Shown here in pieces: positions 45,824 to 57,354 of a DNA stretch of 64,000 nt. A model generated the notes under the pieces. The model worked only from the letters and a program-made list of their open reading frames with translations. It did not search any database and was not told where the DNA came from. The DNA comes from Saccharum officinarum. Taxonomy: Eukaryota; Streptophyta; Magnoliopsida; Poales; Poaceae. Position numbers and translations under genes: made by a program. The stretch is from positions 84,207,914-84,271,913 of the forward strand of contig CM036158.1 of assembly GCA_020631735.1 (NCBI GenBank), given 5' to 3'. Positions within the stretch are counted from its first letter, which is position 1, and every line of letters begins with the position of its first letter.

Positions 45824-48515
45824 TAATTGATGATAACTCTACAAAGATATGGAAATTAAGCTCTTTTGAATTCATGTTGCTTGCCCAAGCAATTTTACCA
45901 TATGTAAATGATTTTGGACAAGTACCACAAACCTGAATTGGTAGTATTAGCTCCCCCTATATATGTGCTAAGAGTGTTTGGTTTGAAGCTTGCACATATG
46001 TATGGATTGGAATTGTGGGAGAGTAAATGATGCTAAGGTGTATAGAATAAACCTTTGAAGTGTGATACCAGTCGGAGTTGCACCTTTAAGTTCATCCTTA
46101 GCACCATGGTTAGCTAGATACCATTTGGAAACAAAAACACTAGATACCCCATGAGATCAACATTAGAAGCAAGGTACTAGTATTGCTTGAAAAAACATAC
46201 CAAGTGTCTAGCTATCATCCTATGCATGCTAGTTTTCATTTCATCAATCAAATTCTACAACTAACATACACCACACAAGCATATATATTCAATTTAAAAC
46301 TTATGCAATGCAAGCAAGCACATGACTATGCACATATCAAATGTAAAACAACCAAGTTCATGAGCTTACTCTTCCTACTTGTGTGCTTCTCTTGTCCAAG
46401 ACAATTTTGATCCATCTCCATTCTTCAATGTTGTTCCCTCCTTGTCTATGTACAACTTCTACTTCTCCTCCATGATGCATTTTCATATCTTTGTTCCAAC
46501 TTCTCCCCCTTTGTCATTAATTTCCATAAAAGGTGTGCTTCTTATTGATACAAAGGATTGCATTGGGGTAGATGATTGACACTTGAATCTTGCTTTTTTT
46601 ATGGACACTACCAAATATGTTGGAATAACAACACTTGTAGCCCTTGAGATACCTCATGTAAGATCTTTGACCTTGATACCAATTGGTGGGACACCTCCTC
46701 CTATGTCATAGCATGGGTCATCCATTTGATAAACTTGAGCTCTTGTTAGTGAGGGAACTTTCTTCACTTAATGATCACTTAAAGTTGAGTATCACTTATG
46801 TAACCACCTTTGATGTGCTAGATACCACTTGTAACAACGTGATAATCTAGATATACCACGTGTAGGAACAATCATGGAACCACTTGTAGGATTTGTTAAT
46901 TACAACTATTTCTTGAACACTTGTCATCTTCATGAGCTTCTATATTTGACTTGAACTAGATCGATTTGCCTAAGCTTCTAAGTCTGGTTTGAACCCTTTC
47001 TAAGTTTCTTCACACACAATAAGTGGTTATCTTATCATGGTTGCACTTGTCACTTGTTGGCAATAAATCAAGTACTTAGATTTACGAGCTCATGAACAAA
47101 CTCAATACTACAACTAGATTCAAAAAATCATCCAAGCAATAGTGGTAAGCTATGAATTTTAAATTTTTATTTGTAATGCATGATCCTATAAGTATGTACT
47201 ATATGCACAAACCATATACTAGTAAGGGATGAAATGATCATGCACATTACAATGATACCTTTGCTATCTTAGAGTAGAGGATAGTCATATAGATTTCAAT
47301 AAATTTATCCAATAGCAATGTGAAGTCCAATTATTAGCTTGGTGAAGATCAATATCAATATTTGAATCCCATTCTTCACCCATATGATTTGAGAACCACT
47401 CATGATCAAGTGCACTTTCTTGTTGTGGTTGGCTTGCTTCTTTTCTTGATCAATGCTTGCATGAGAGAACTATTTAGAATACTACTTGAATTACCATGAC
47501 TAGCTCTCTTTTGGGTGTTGCTTTCTCTCTAGATCAACCCTTTGATTTGCTTCAACTAAGCACCTCAAATGTTTCTTAGATCACCACTTCCATTTTAGCC
47601 TTCCAAGTACCATACTTGGTTTACCTGCAAAAGGCAGCAAGTCCCTACACTAGGGAGAAGTGACCTCTCTCTAAAGAACTATTCTTTATACTCACTTGAA
47701 TTGACTTTGTTTCATTTATCCATACGATGGACCTAACTTGATGAGTAACCCTGAGTCCTTCTTAAAGTCCTTTTCTTTCTACTTTTTAAGTCCTTTTCTT
47801 TCTACCAAAAGATTTCCAATTGTCACTAGAACTTAAACTTCATCTCCATCTTGAATTTGGTCTTGATCTTCAACTTGAGTACCAAATATGTGCCAAGTAC
47901 ACTTCACAATCAAATAACCCTGTACTTTTGCTTTTCATGCTTCTAGATCAATCCAAAACCAAACTTAGGTACTCAACCACTTACAAACACGCTTCTAAGT
48001 TGAGGACCACAAGTTTATAGCATGCATACCAAATTTTAAGCCAATCCAAATAGATTTTATCACTCAAACTCAGACTTGATCTTAGCTAGCTCAGTTTTCA
48101 ATTTTGGACAAATTTTAATACTTGAGCTATTTTATCCAAAAGTAAATCAAACTTGAAACTAACTTGTTTGAATACTTTCACAAGACATATATCCATTCAA
48201 TCCACTTACTAAAAGTCATCTTATGAACTTATCCATTCAAACCAACTCAAATTTTATTACTAAGCAATTTATCCATTCAAACATCTCATAGCAAGCAACA
48301 TATGCATATATATCCAATTCAATCAACTTATATGCACCCAAAGATTGACTAGAGATATACCTTGATTAGCTCATGATCATACATAGCAAGCTTCAACTCA
48401 ATTATTTGCAAGCCACCAAATAATTCCAATAAATCACCACAACTTGAATTATAGCACTTATATGTTGTAGCACTTGGACTTCACTCAATTTTTACTTGGC
48501 ATTGGGTTTGGATGT
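45824..48515 (-). other. E5 post-pol non-coding region, includes segment S1
   Basis: No supported ORF. Parts match the post-pol region of E3 (for example, gatgctaaggtgta and gataccaatcggagttg near 46030-46090 and 50030-50080). The last 1413 bp (S1, 47103-48515) recur as S2-S4 in the array at the right. S contains the direct repeat aagtccttttctttctac twice (47764-47803). E3 is inserted at 48515/48516. Confidence 0.65.
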
Positions 48516-49800
48516 TGTAAGGTCCTAGATGGCTAGAGGGGGGTGAATAGCCTATAAAAAAATTCTATAAGAACAACTAAGCAAACTTGTTAGAATAACA
48601 ACCGGCGCAAAGCGAGTTTTGCTTAGCCTACGGTTGTGATGCAAGCCTCCTATCCACAAGTCTAGTAGATTATGATCTCTAGTTCACACAAGTGCTATGT
48701 CACTAAACTTACACTAGTGAGCAAGCTAACAACTACTAGCAAAGGCTACCACTAGAGCTACACAAGATAAACTAGTAAAGTAAATGCGAGAGAGAGGATT
48801 GTGAATCTTATACCGATGGTGGAGTGAAGATGTTGCCAATCATCAAGATGATATACAATCAATCAATATTGACAACAACACAATATGAAGACCAATCACC
48901 GGGAGACAAGTGACACAATATTTTTTTTCACCCGGTGTTCACTTGTGCAAACCCTAGCACCCGCGCGCCTGACTGCTGACCGGACGCGTCCGGTCATACC
49001 ATGACCGCGTCCGGTGCAGCGTCCGGTCACCTCTATGACCTCCATTCGCCTCCGTTTCTTTTCTGACTTCCGGCGTAGTGGAAAATAGGCATTTCAACTC
49101 CTCAAAAACGCCTGAATCCCGCGCTCGCAAGCTCAGCGGGAGGGAGAGAGAGACCCAAACCCTCTCTACCGCTTAAACTTCAACGCCTTCGCAAATGTGC
49201 CAACACCAACAAGTGATCACCACCTTGTGCATGTGTGTTAGCATTTTCATAAACATTTTTGAAGGTTTTCCAGTTAGGTCACTAGGCCCTACATGCAATG
49301 CACTTCATGAATTCACCTAGTGGCACCCGTGCGTCGAATAACCGATAAGACTTCCCCTCTTAATAGTTCGGCTATCGATCCTAAACCACTCACACCCTCT
49401 TTGGTGTCTTGAGTGCAAAACAAAATGGCCCTATGGTTATACCTTTGCCTTGAGCCCATTTTGTTTTTCCAAAAGATATGATCCACTTCATATCATCACA
49501 TGACAGTCTCGATCCATTGACCTTGACTTCACTTGCTCTTCATTGTTGCATCGGTCCGTCGGCGCCAAGTCTTGCTCAAGCTTCACCATCACATGGTCCT
49601 TCGCTTCGAAGCCTCGACTTGCCCTTCACCTTCACAACCGGTCCATCGAGCCAAGCATCATCTTGGTCTTCATCATCTTGGTCACATGAGTCAATGTCAT
49701 GTCTCATATTCATTGACCACCTTTATCTAAATCATCCACTTAGATACAAAGGTTAGTCCTAGGTTTCATCAATTAGCCAAAACCAAACTAGGGACTTTCA
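48516..49800 (-). repeat. E3 3' LTR, middle deleted
   Basis: On +, TGTAAGGTCCTAG...GGGACTTTCA, 1285 bp. It follows the other E3 LTRs to about 48955 (ttcacttgtgca) and then jumps to aaccctagcacc, so the middle with the TATA box is missing. A 20-bp palindrome lies at 48977. Confidence 0.85.
48977..48996. other. 20-bp perfect palindrome in E3 LTR
   Basis: TGACCGGACGCGTCCGGTCA equals its own reverse complement. Imperfect copies (gaccgcgtccggtg, gcgtccggtcac) follow within 40 bases. Confidence 0.9.
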
Positions 49801-50882
49801 ATCTCCCCTTTTTGGTAATTGATGACAACCCTCACAAAGATGATTTTGATAATAAAAGTTTTGAACTTGTCATATTTGTCCAATCATTATGCTCATAAGT
49901 AAAGTTTGGACAATTATCATAAGCTCGGTTTTGGTAGCATTAGCTCTCCCTACATATGTGCATAGAGTTTGGATTGAAAGCTTTGCACATATGCATTGAT
50001 AGAAGTGTTGAGAGAGTAATTATACCAAAATGATGCTAAGGTGTAAGAAATGGACCTTTGAAGCGTGATACCAATCGGAGTTGCCTTTTACACCATCCTT
50101 AGCATCATGAAGTAACTAGACAACCATCACAACTCAAGAACCCCGTGAGATCAATATTATAGTAAATGTTCTTGAACCACTTGTAAAGCTTAAGGCATGT
50201 CTAGATACCACATGTAAACTAATCCTATGCATGCTAGTAGATCATTTCATCATTTAAGTTCTATACTAGCATTGCACCACACAAAGCATGTATATTGAAT
50301 TTAAATACATGTGCAATGAGCAAGTCATATGAGAATGCACAAACAAATGCAACAACTTTGTTTATGAGCTTGCTCCCCTACTTGTGTGCATCAAAATTTT
50401 ATTTACCCCTTTATCATGTTGAATCATCTTTTTCTCTCCCCCTTTGTCAACAACTTACCCAAAAATGGGATTAAATTGTGGAGAGATGGAGTAGGTTAGA
50501 ATTTATCAAAATTGGTTCAACCTAGAACACTTGCCAAAGATATTTAATTCGATTTAAACCAAAGACAAGCTTCTTCACACCTCATAATAAGGGTTATCTT
50601 GCCTATGTTGAATTAAACACTTATAGCAAATCTTCTAGATTCAACACTAGGTTTGCAAGCTTACAAACATGTCATATGCCACCACTAGATCAAAACAAGC
50701 ATAGAAGCAATAGTGGTAACATATATCCATCAAATTCATTTGATTTATCATGAATGCTCATGCATACCACTTATTATGTCTACATGCTCTAGCAAGTCCT
50801 TAGCATAGGATGAATGACATGTCAATCAACTTTACCTTGCAACGTTGAAGGAGAGGCATGTCAATAAGTGGGTGGGGTGCAT
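49801..50882 (-). other. E3 purine tract and post-pol region
   Basis: 49801-49815 (atctccccttttt) is the purine tract on -. The rest has no ORF above about 60 codons on -, so no env-like gene is present. Confidence 0.7.
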
Positions 50883-53800
50883 TCAACTCATGTTTAAGAA
50901 ATCAAGAATGTTCAACTCATTCCTTAGCTTGCAAAACCTCTTTTCATCAAGTGGCTTGGTGAGAATATCGGCAAGTTGATCATCGGTGCCAACACTTTCA
51001 ATGGCAATATCTCCCTTTTGTTGATGATCTCTAATGAAATGATGTCTTATGCCAATATGCTTTGTTCTTCCATGTTGAATTGGGTTTTGTATCATCTTGA
51101 TTGCACATTCATTATCACATAGCAATGGCACATTCTTGAAGTTGAGACCATAATCCTTCAAAGTTGATTTCATCCATAGCAATTGTGCACAACAACTCCC
51201 CGCACTCACATATTCGGCTTCGGCGGTAGAGATTGCCACACTGTTTTGTTTCTTTGAGGACCATGACACAAGTGATCTTCCAAGTAATTGACATGTGCCA
51301 CTTGTGCTCTTTCTATTGATCTTGCAACCCCCATAGTCGGAGTCTGAATATCCAATCAATTCAAACTTTGACCCCTTGGGATACCATAGTCCAACATCTC
51401 TTGTTTGCTTCAAGTACCTCAATATTCTCTTTGCGGCCGTGAGATGACTCTCTCTAGGTGAGGCTTGATATCTAGCACACATACAAACACTAAACATTAC
51501 ATCCGGCCTTGATGCGGTGACATAGAGTAGACTTCCAATCAAAGACCGATATTCCTTTTGATTCACCATTTTGCCATCAAAATCACTATCCAAATTGCTA
51601 TTTATACTCATTGGAGTTGAAATTGGCTTTGCATCTTGCATTCCAAATTTCTTCAACATGTCCCTTATGTATTTCCCTTGACTCACAAATGTCCCATTCT
51701 TCAATTGTTTGACTTGGAGACCAAGGAAGTAGCTAAGTTCACCAATCATAGACATTTCAAACTCTTTGGCCATCATAGCACCAAATTCTTCACAATAAGC
51801 TTGATCGGTTGATCCAAAGATGGTGTCATCAACATATATTTGCACTATGAATAGATCATTCCCAATCTTCTTGGTGAATAGAGTTGTATCAACCTTGCCC
51901 ATCTTGAATCCCTTAGAGAGAAGAAAATCCCTTAGCCTCTCATACCATGCTCTAGGTGCTTGCTTTAAGCCATATAAAGCCTTCTTCAACTTGTATACAT
52001 GGTTGGGTTTCTTGTCATCTTCAAATCCGGGAGGTTGCTCAACAAAGACTAACTCATTGATGATCCCATTGAGAAATGCACTTTTGACATCCATTTGATA
52101 TAGTTTGATATTGTGTGCACAAGCATAAGCCAATAGAATCCTTATTGCCTCCAATCTTGCCACGAGAGCATATGTCTCATCATAGTCAAGACCTTCTACT
52201 TGAGTGTAACCATGAGCAACTAGTCTTGCTTTGTTTCTCACCACAATGCCATCTTGATCTTGCTTGTTTTTGAACACCCACTTGGTTCCAATCACATTGT
52301 AGTCATTTAGCCTTTCTACCAATTCCCAAACATCATTTCTTGTGAAATTATTAAGTTCTTCTTGCATAGCCATGATCCAATCGGCATCCCTCAAAGCTTC
52401 TTCTATTTTCTTTGATTCTGTGGTTGACACAAATGATGCATGCTCACAAAACATAGCCAATCTTGATCTTGTTTGCACACCACTTCTAATATCACCAATA
52501 ACACTATCAATGGGGTGATCTCTTGCAACATGTTGTGGTTGGAGTACTTGCACTTGATTGCTTGAGCTTGGTTGATCACTTGATGTATCTTGATGAGATG
52601 AACTAGCACCATGATCTTGTACTTGAGAGTCACTAGCTAGCTTGAATGGAGAATTGAGCACTTGATCTTTATCATCATCTTGAATATCAATTACTTGCTT
52701 TGCTCTAATGTCCCCAATGTCCATGTTCTTCGTTGCTTCCATCAATAGAGTTCCACCAACATCATCTAGATTCTCTTCTTCATCTTGTGACCCATTGGTT
52801 TCATCAAATTGCACATCATGAACTTCTTCTAGAATGCCACTTGAGTTGTTCCAAACTCTATAAGCTTTGCTTGTAGTTGAATAACCAAGTAGGAACCCCT
52901 CATCACATCTCTTATCAAACTTTCCCAATCTAGTGCCCTTCTTCAAGATATAGCATTTGCAACCAAACACTCTAAAGTAAGAAATAGTGGGCTTTCTTCC
53001 ATGAAGTAGCTCATATGGGGTCTTCTCTAGCAATGGATGACAATATAGTCTATTGATGTAGTAGCAAGCGGTATTGATTGCTTCATCCCAAAATGATTGA
53101 CTCACATTATACTCATGAAGCATTGATCTAGCCATATCAAGCAATGTTCTATTCTTTCTCTCAACTAGGCCATTTGATTGTGGAGTGTAATTGGCCGAAA
53201 ATTGATGTCCAATGCCATAGTGATCACAAAGTTCTTCAATTCTTGTATTCTTGAACTCACTTTCATTGTCACTTCTCACTTTCTTGATTCTAATCTCAAA
53301 CTCATTGTGAACTCTAGTGAGAAATGTCTTGAAGGTGTCAAACACTTCACTTTTGTCACTAAGAAAGAATACCCATGTGAATCTTGTGAAGTCATCCACT
53401 ATAACAAAGACATACTTGTTGCCGCCTATGCTTGTGTATGTTGTTGGGCCAAATAGATCCATGTGCATCAAATCAAATACTTTGCATGTGCTCATTGTAC
53501 TCTTCTTTGGATGTGAGCTTCCAACTTGCTTCCCGGCTTGACATGCACTACAAAGCTTATTCTTCTCAAATTCAACAGCTTTCAAACCATTGACAAGATT
53601 GTGAGTTGTAAGCTTCTTCAATTGTTTCATACCAACATGACCAAGCCTTCTATGCCAAAGCCAACCCATGCTTGATTTGGAGATTAAGCAAGTTGTCAAG
53701 GAAGTTTCTCTAGCATTGAAGTCAACTAGGTAGAGATTCTCATATCTAAAGCCCTTGAATGCCACATTTGAGCCATCCATACTAATGACTTCCACATCAT

Positions 53801-54026
53801 CAACCCCAAAGATACATTTGTAACCAAGATCACATATTTGTGCCACGGATAGAAGATTAAAATCCAAGCTTTCAACTAGCAACACATTGGATATACTCAT
53901 GTCATTTGATATTGCAATCTTTCCCAATCCAATTACTTTGCCTTTCTTGTTATTGCCAAATGTGATAGAATCAACACCACTATGATTGTCATTGATTGAG
54001 TCAAACATTCTTGATGTACCGGTCAT
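50883..54026 (-). CDS. pol: E3 pol: protease, integrase, RT, RNase H
   Basis: 1047 codons without a stop. GAG-pre-integrase zinc site: HRRLGH near residue 125 and CSACQAGK near 159. Integrase: MDLFGP (Asp about 190), RSDNESEF (Asp about 253), and the NGLVERKNR Glu near 289. RT: WVFKNKQDQDG, QMDVKSAFLNG, KALYGLKQAPRAW and YVDD near 731. RNase H: GYSDSDYGG near 893, AEAEYVS near 938 and HIGIRHHFIRD. The first ATG (54026) is not the true start of the domain: the protease site DSGCTQH (Asp-Ser-Gly codons 54039-54047) lies upstream in the same frame, which is open to 54083, where a TAG precedes it. The frame differs from gag, so pol needs a frameshift or splicing; ttgcttgtag just before the open frame looks like an acceptor. 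Confidence 0.93.
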   Translation of the reverse strand: MTGTSRMFDSINDNHSGVDSITFGNNKKGKVIGLGKIAISNDMSISNVLLVESLDFNLLSVAQICDLGYKCIFGVDDVEVISMDGSNVAFKGFRYENLYLVDFNARETSLTTCLISKSSMGWLWHRRLGHVGMKQLKKLTTHNLVNGLKAVEFEKNKLCSACQAGKQVGSSHPKKSTMSTCKVFDLMHMDLFGPTTYTSIGGNKYVFVIVDDFTRFTWVFFLSDKSEVFDTFKTFLTRVHNEFEIRIKKVRSDNESEFKNTRIEELCDHYGIGHQFSANYTPQSNGLVERKNRTLLDMARSMLHEYNVSQSFWDEAINTACYYINRLYCHPLLEKTPYELLHGRKPTISYFRVFGCKCYILKKGTRLGKFDKRCDEGFLLGYSTTSKAYRVWNNSSGILEEVHDVQFDETNGSQDEEENLDDVGGTLLMEATKNMDIGDIRAKQVIDIQDDDKDQVLNSPFKLASDSQVQDHGASSSHQDTSSDQPSSSNQVQVLQPQHVARDHPIDSVIGDIRSGVQTRSRLAMFCEHASFVSTTESKKIEEALRDADWIMAMQEELNNFTRNDVWELVERLNDYNVIGTKWVFKNKQDQDGIVVRNKARLVAHGYTQVEGLDYDETYALVARLEAIRILLAYACAHNIKLYQMDVKSAFLNGIINELVFVEQPPGFEDDKKPNHVYKLKKALYGLKQAPRAWYERLRDFLLSKGFKMGKVDTTLFTKKIGNDLFIVQIYVDDTIFGSTDQAYCEEFGAMMAKEFEMSMIGELSYFLGLQVKQLKNGTFVSQGKYIRDMLKKFGMQDAKPISTPMSINSNLDSDFDGKMVNQKEYRSLIGSLLYVTASRPDVMFSVCMCARYQASPRESHLTAAKRILRYLKQTRDVGLWYPKGSKFELIGYSDSDYGGCKINRKSTSGTCQLLGRSLVSWSSKKQNSVAISTAEAEYVSAGSCCAQLLWMKSTLKDYGLNFKNVPLLCDNECAIKMIQNPIQHGRTKHIGIRHHFIRDHQQKGDIAIESVGTDDQLADILTKPLDEKRFCKLRNELNILDFLNMS

Positions 54027-54094
54027 GTGTTGAGTGCACCCACTATCAATAATCCAATGCCTTCCTCCGGCTTTGTAATTGACCTACAAGCAAA

Positions 54095-56140
54095 TCAATG
54101 AAGCTTAGGTACCCATTTTTGCTTGGGTCCTTGTAGGTTAGTAACTAAGCTCTTTGGTACCCAAATAGTCTTCTTCTTTAGGCCAACAATGGGTGTACCA
54201 ATAAACTTAGCTTTCACACCCTTCACACCTTTGGTAAACACATAGCAAGAATCAAAAGGTATAGCATTAACAAGGTTCTTTCTTTGGTTCTTTTTATTGC
54301 AATTATGCTCTAGGTGCCTGACTTGCTTGCATCTATTGCAAAACTGACCATTGCCCTTCACAAAGCTAGGCTTTGGAGTTGCAAAGGCCGACTTGCCTTT
54401 CTTGGGGGTGTAGCTCAATCCCTCTTTGTTAAGAGAGAACCTTTGGCTACCCAAGCACTTAAGCAAGTGGGCCTCACCACCATAGGCCTTGCCTAGGGCG
54501 TGAGTGAGCTCATCCACTTCTCTCTTGAGAGTCTCATTCTCAACCATTAGTGAGGCATCACAAGTGAAACCATCACTAGTAGTGGAGGTAGAGTTGGTGG
54601 TGGTGGATGAAGAGCTACAAGAAGGGTTAGCATTTGACATGATGATAGGTTCATAAAAGGATTCATCTATTATATCACATGTAACACCTATATCATATGA
54701 TACAACAACCTCCTTCTTTGCTTGTTGCTCAAGTAGCAATGAGTGAGCCTTTTCAAGCTTGGAATGAGCCTTACCAAGATCCTCATGGTCTTCCACTAGA
54801 CTCTCATGAGTGGTCTTAAGCTCACTAAGAACTTTCTCAAGTATTGCTACTTTCATTGAAAGCTTCTTACACTCCTTGTTCTTGGCAATAGCTATGTCTC
54901 TAGTTTGTTGCATCAAGTCATATAGTTGTTCTTTAGTTGGTTCATCATCATCATTTTCATTATCATTATCATTATCACTATCATGAGCATATTCCATTTC
55001 ACTTTCATCATCACTCTCATCATATATTACCTTAGTTTCTTTGGCCATGAGGCACGACGAGGATGAATCAAATAGTGATGGCTTCTTGTTGACAGCAATG
55101 GAAGCAAAAGCCTTGTTGGATGATGATTCTTCTTCATCATCATCACTTTCCCAAGTGACCACATAGGCTCCATTCTTGTCCTTCTTGAAAGTCATCTTGG
55201 CTTCTCTCTTTTTCTTCTCAAACTTGCCCCTCTTGTTGTTCTTCTTCTTGTCATAGGGACATTCGGCTTGAAGATGTTCGGTGCTATCACAATTGAAGCA
55301 CTTCCTTTGTTGCTCATTGCTCTTGAAATAGTCATTTCTCTTTTTGAAGCCTCTTCTTTTGATAAACATTTTGCCAATATTCTTGACAACTAGAGCAAGT
55401 GCCTCATCATCAATTTCCAATTCTTCATCTTCTTCATTGTCATCTTCTTCTTGAATTGAAGCTTTGCCCTTAGAGGAGGTGGCCTTGAATGCCACGGTCT
55501 TCTTCTTCTTTTCTTCCTCCTTCTCATCAATATCTTGATCATACTTGTCAAAGGTTAATACCTCTCTAAGCAAATCATTGGGCTTCATTGCATCAAGTCC
55601 ATCTCTTTGTAGCATCATGATCAACATTTTGAATCTTTTTGGTAAGCTCAATAAGAACTTGTGGCAAAAATCTTGGTCTTGTGTCTTGTGCCCCAAGCTC
55701 TTGAGATCATTCACAATGACTTGCAATCTATGAAACATCTCTAAGATTGTTTCTTCTTCTTTCATCTTAAAGTTCTCAAACTCACTCTTGAGCCCATATA
55801 GCTTGGCACTCTTTACAACCTTAGTGCCCTCATATGTTTCACTCAACCTTATCCATACTTCATTTGCCAATTCTAAATCCTTGATGCCCTCAAATACTTT
55901 TGTGTCAATACCATTGTAAAGTGTATTGAGAGCCATTCTATTGCATGTTCTATTTGCTCTATCTTCATCGGTGAGATGATCGGGATCAATGATAGCAAAA
56001 TCATTCTCGGTGACTTGCAAAACTCTCTCATGAATAGAACCAAGGTACATTGTCATTTTTCTCTTCCAATGAGCAAAAGAACTAACACCATCAAAGAACG
56101 GTGGCTTGCCCCCAACATGATTGAACACAATTTGAGCCAT
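54095..56140 (-). CDS. gag: E3 gag
   Basis: 681 codons, intact, starting MAQIVFNHVGG 46 bases after the PBS. Residues 1-200 are a copia-type capsid (PFFDGVSSFAHWKRKM, then LWETYEG-like and FLLSLP blocks). A first CCHC knuckle, CFNCDSTEHLQAEC, lies at 281-294. Acidic runs and a long coiled-coil stretch (about 405-475) follow, then a second CCHC knuckle, CNRCKQVRHLEHNC, at 601-614. In both, the Gly usual before the His is replaced. The long gag with two knuckles is typical of SIRE elements. The stop is TGA at 54095-54097. Confidence 0.92.
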   Translation of the reverse strand: MAQIVFNHVGGKPPFFDGVSSFAHWKRKMTMYLGSIHERVLQVTENDFAIIDPDHLTDEDRANRTCNRMALNTLYNGIDTKVFEGIKDLELANEVWIRLSETYEGTKVVKSAKLYGLKSEFENFKMKEEETILEMFHRLQVIVNDLKSLGHKTQDQDFCHKFLLSLPKRFKMLIMMLQRDGLDAMKPNDLLREVLTFDKYDQDIDEKEEEKKKKTVAFKATSSKGKASIQEEDDNEEDEELEIDDEALALVVKNIGKMFIKRRGFKKRNDYFKSNEQQRKCFNCDSTEHLQAECPYDKKKNNKRGKFEKKKREAKMTFKKDKNGAYVVTWESDDDEEESSSNKAFASIAVNKKPSLFDSSSSCLMAKETKVIYDESDDESEMEYAHDSDNDNDNENDDDEPTKEQLYDLMQQTRDIAIAKNKECKKLSMKVAILEKVLSELKTTHESLVEDHEDLGKAHSKLEKAHSLLLEQQAKKEVVVSYDIGVTCDIIDESFYEPIIMSNANPSCSSSSTTTNSTSTTSDGFTCDASLMVENETLKREVDELTHALGKAYGGEAHLLKCLGSQRFSLNKEGLSYTPKKGKSAFATPKPSFVKGNGQFCNRCKQVRHLEHNCNKKNQRKNLVNAIPFDSCYVFTKGVKGVKAKFIGTPIVGLKKKTIWVPKSLVTNLQGPKQKWVPKLH

Positions 56141-56186
56141 TTTTCACACTGAAGGATGTTAAGCCTTGATTAAAACGGTGACCACG

Positions 56187-56198
56187 GCTCCGATACCA
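56187..56198 (-). other. E3 primer-binding site, initiator tRNA-Met type
   Basis: On -, TGGTATCGGAGC, one base from the usual TGGTATCAGAGC, two bases from the LTR edge. Confidence 0.88.
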
Positions 56199-56200
56199 CT

Positions 56201-57354
56201 TGTAAGGTCCTAGATGGCTAGAGGGGCGGTGAATAGCCTATAAAAAAAATTCTATAAGAACAACTAAGCAAACTTGTTAGAATAACAACCGGCGCAAAGT
56301 GAGTTTTGCTTAACCTACGGTTGTGATGCAAGCCTCCTATCCATAAGTCTAGTAGATTATGATCTCTAGTTCACACAAGTGCTATGTCACTAAACTTACA
56401 CTAGTGAGCAAGCTAACAACTACTAGCAAAGGCTACCACTAGAGCTACACAAGATAAACTAGTAAAGTAAATGCGAGAGAGAGGATTGTGAATCTTATAC
56501 CGACGGTGGAGTGAAGATGTTGCCAATCATCAAGATGATATACAATCAATCAATATTGACAACAACACAATATGAAGACCAATCACCGGGAGACAAGTGA
56601 CACAATATTTTTGTTCACCCGGTGTTCACTTGTGCACCGACAAGCTACGTCACCGGTTGTGTCGACCAACACTTAGATGGTTCCTCGGTGTGACCCTCAA
56701 GTCACTTGCCCCTCAAGGCACGCCCCGCAAGGCACCGCAAGGCACCACTCTCAAGTGAGGTAACTCAATGACACGTGCAATCCACTAGAGTTGCTTTTGG
56801 TGCTCCGCCGAGGAAAGCACAAGAACCTCTTACAATCAACCGGAGGTGGCCAAGAACAATCACCTTCTCTTGCCAACGCCTCCAACAATCTCCAAGCCGG
56901 CTAGGAGCGGTACTCTCCAAGAGTAACAAGAAATCCACCGGCTAAACCACCCACAAGTGCCACCAGATGCCCTCAAGCTATGCAATGCACTTTGGGATCA
57001 CTCAATCTCACTTTTGATTTGCAATCAAGCAAGAGAGATGAGTGGGAGGAGAAGCTCTTGCTCAAAGGATGCACAAGTATGTTAGAAATCACGAGAGACC
57101 TCCCCAAGGGCCGGCCAACAAGTATTTATAAGCATCCCATCCGAATAGAGCCGTTATACCCCTTCACTGGGTCTTTTCGGGATGACCGGACGCGCCGGTC
57201 ATAACTGACCGGACGCGCTCAACCGCGTCCGATCCTCCAACGGTCACTGCGCCAACGGTCAAACCCCATGACCGGACACGCTTCTCATAACGACCGGACA
57301 CGCCGGTCCCGAGTGACCGGACGCGCTCCAGTCAACGACCGGATGCGCCAATCG
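56201..57354 (-). repeat. E3 5' LTR, truncated (array copy L1)
   Basis: On +, starts TGTAAGGTCCTAG; it ends after a GC-rich run with six gaccgga repeats and joins segment S2 at atcg|caatac. The outer U3 end (as in 49200-49800) is missing. A TATAAATA on - at about 57123-57130 is kept. It is both the 5' LTR of E3 and the first L unit of the tandem array. Confidence 0.85.
57123..57132 (-). promoter_or_regulatory. TATA box in L1 (also 59688-59697 and 62231-62240)
   Basis: CTTATAAATA on -, preceded by the GC-rich gaccgga repeats. It is kept in every complete L copy. Confidence 0.55.

Larger units (their letters stand above)
48516..57354 (-). mobile_element. E3: SIRE-type Ty1/copia element with intact gag and pol
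   Basis: On -: 5' LTR (57354-56201), PBS, gag, pol, post-pol region, purine tract, 3' LTR (49800-48516). Order protease-integrase-RT-RNase H is that of Ty1/copia, and the long gag with two zinc knuckles fits the SIRE lineage. The left flank is gatgt. The 5' LTR is truncated at its outer end and the 3' LTR lacks its middle, so the element could not copy itself normally. No env-like ORF is seen after pol. Confidence 0.88.

Noticed and set aside
50883..56140. Idea that E3 carries an env-like gene, as some SIRE elements do
   Set aside because: The post-pol region (49801-50882) has no ORF of useful length on the element strand.
56980..57204. A 74-codon ORF that recurs in each array unit (also 59545 and 62088)
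   Set aside because: It lies inside the LTR part of the unit, has no known motif, and recurs only because the unit is duplicated.
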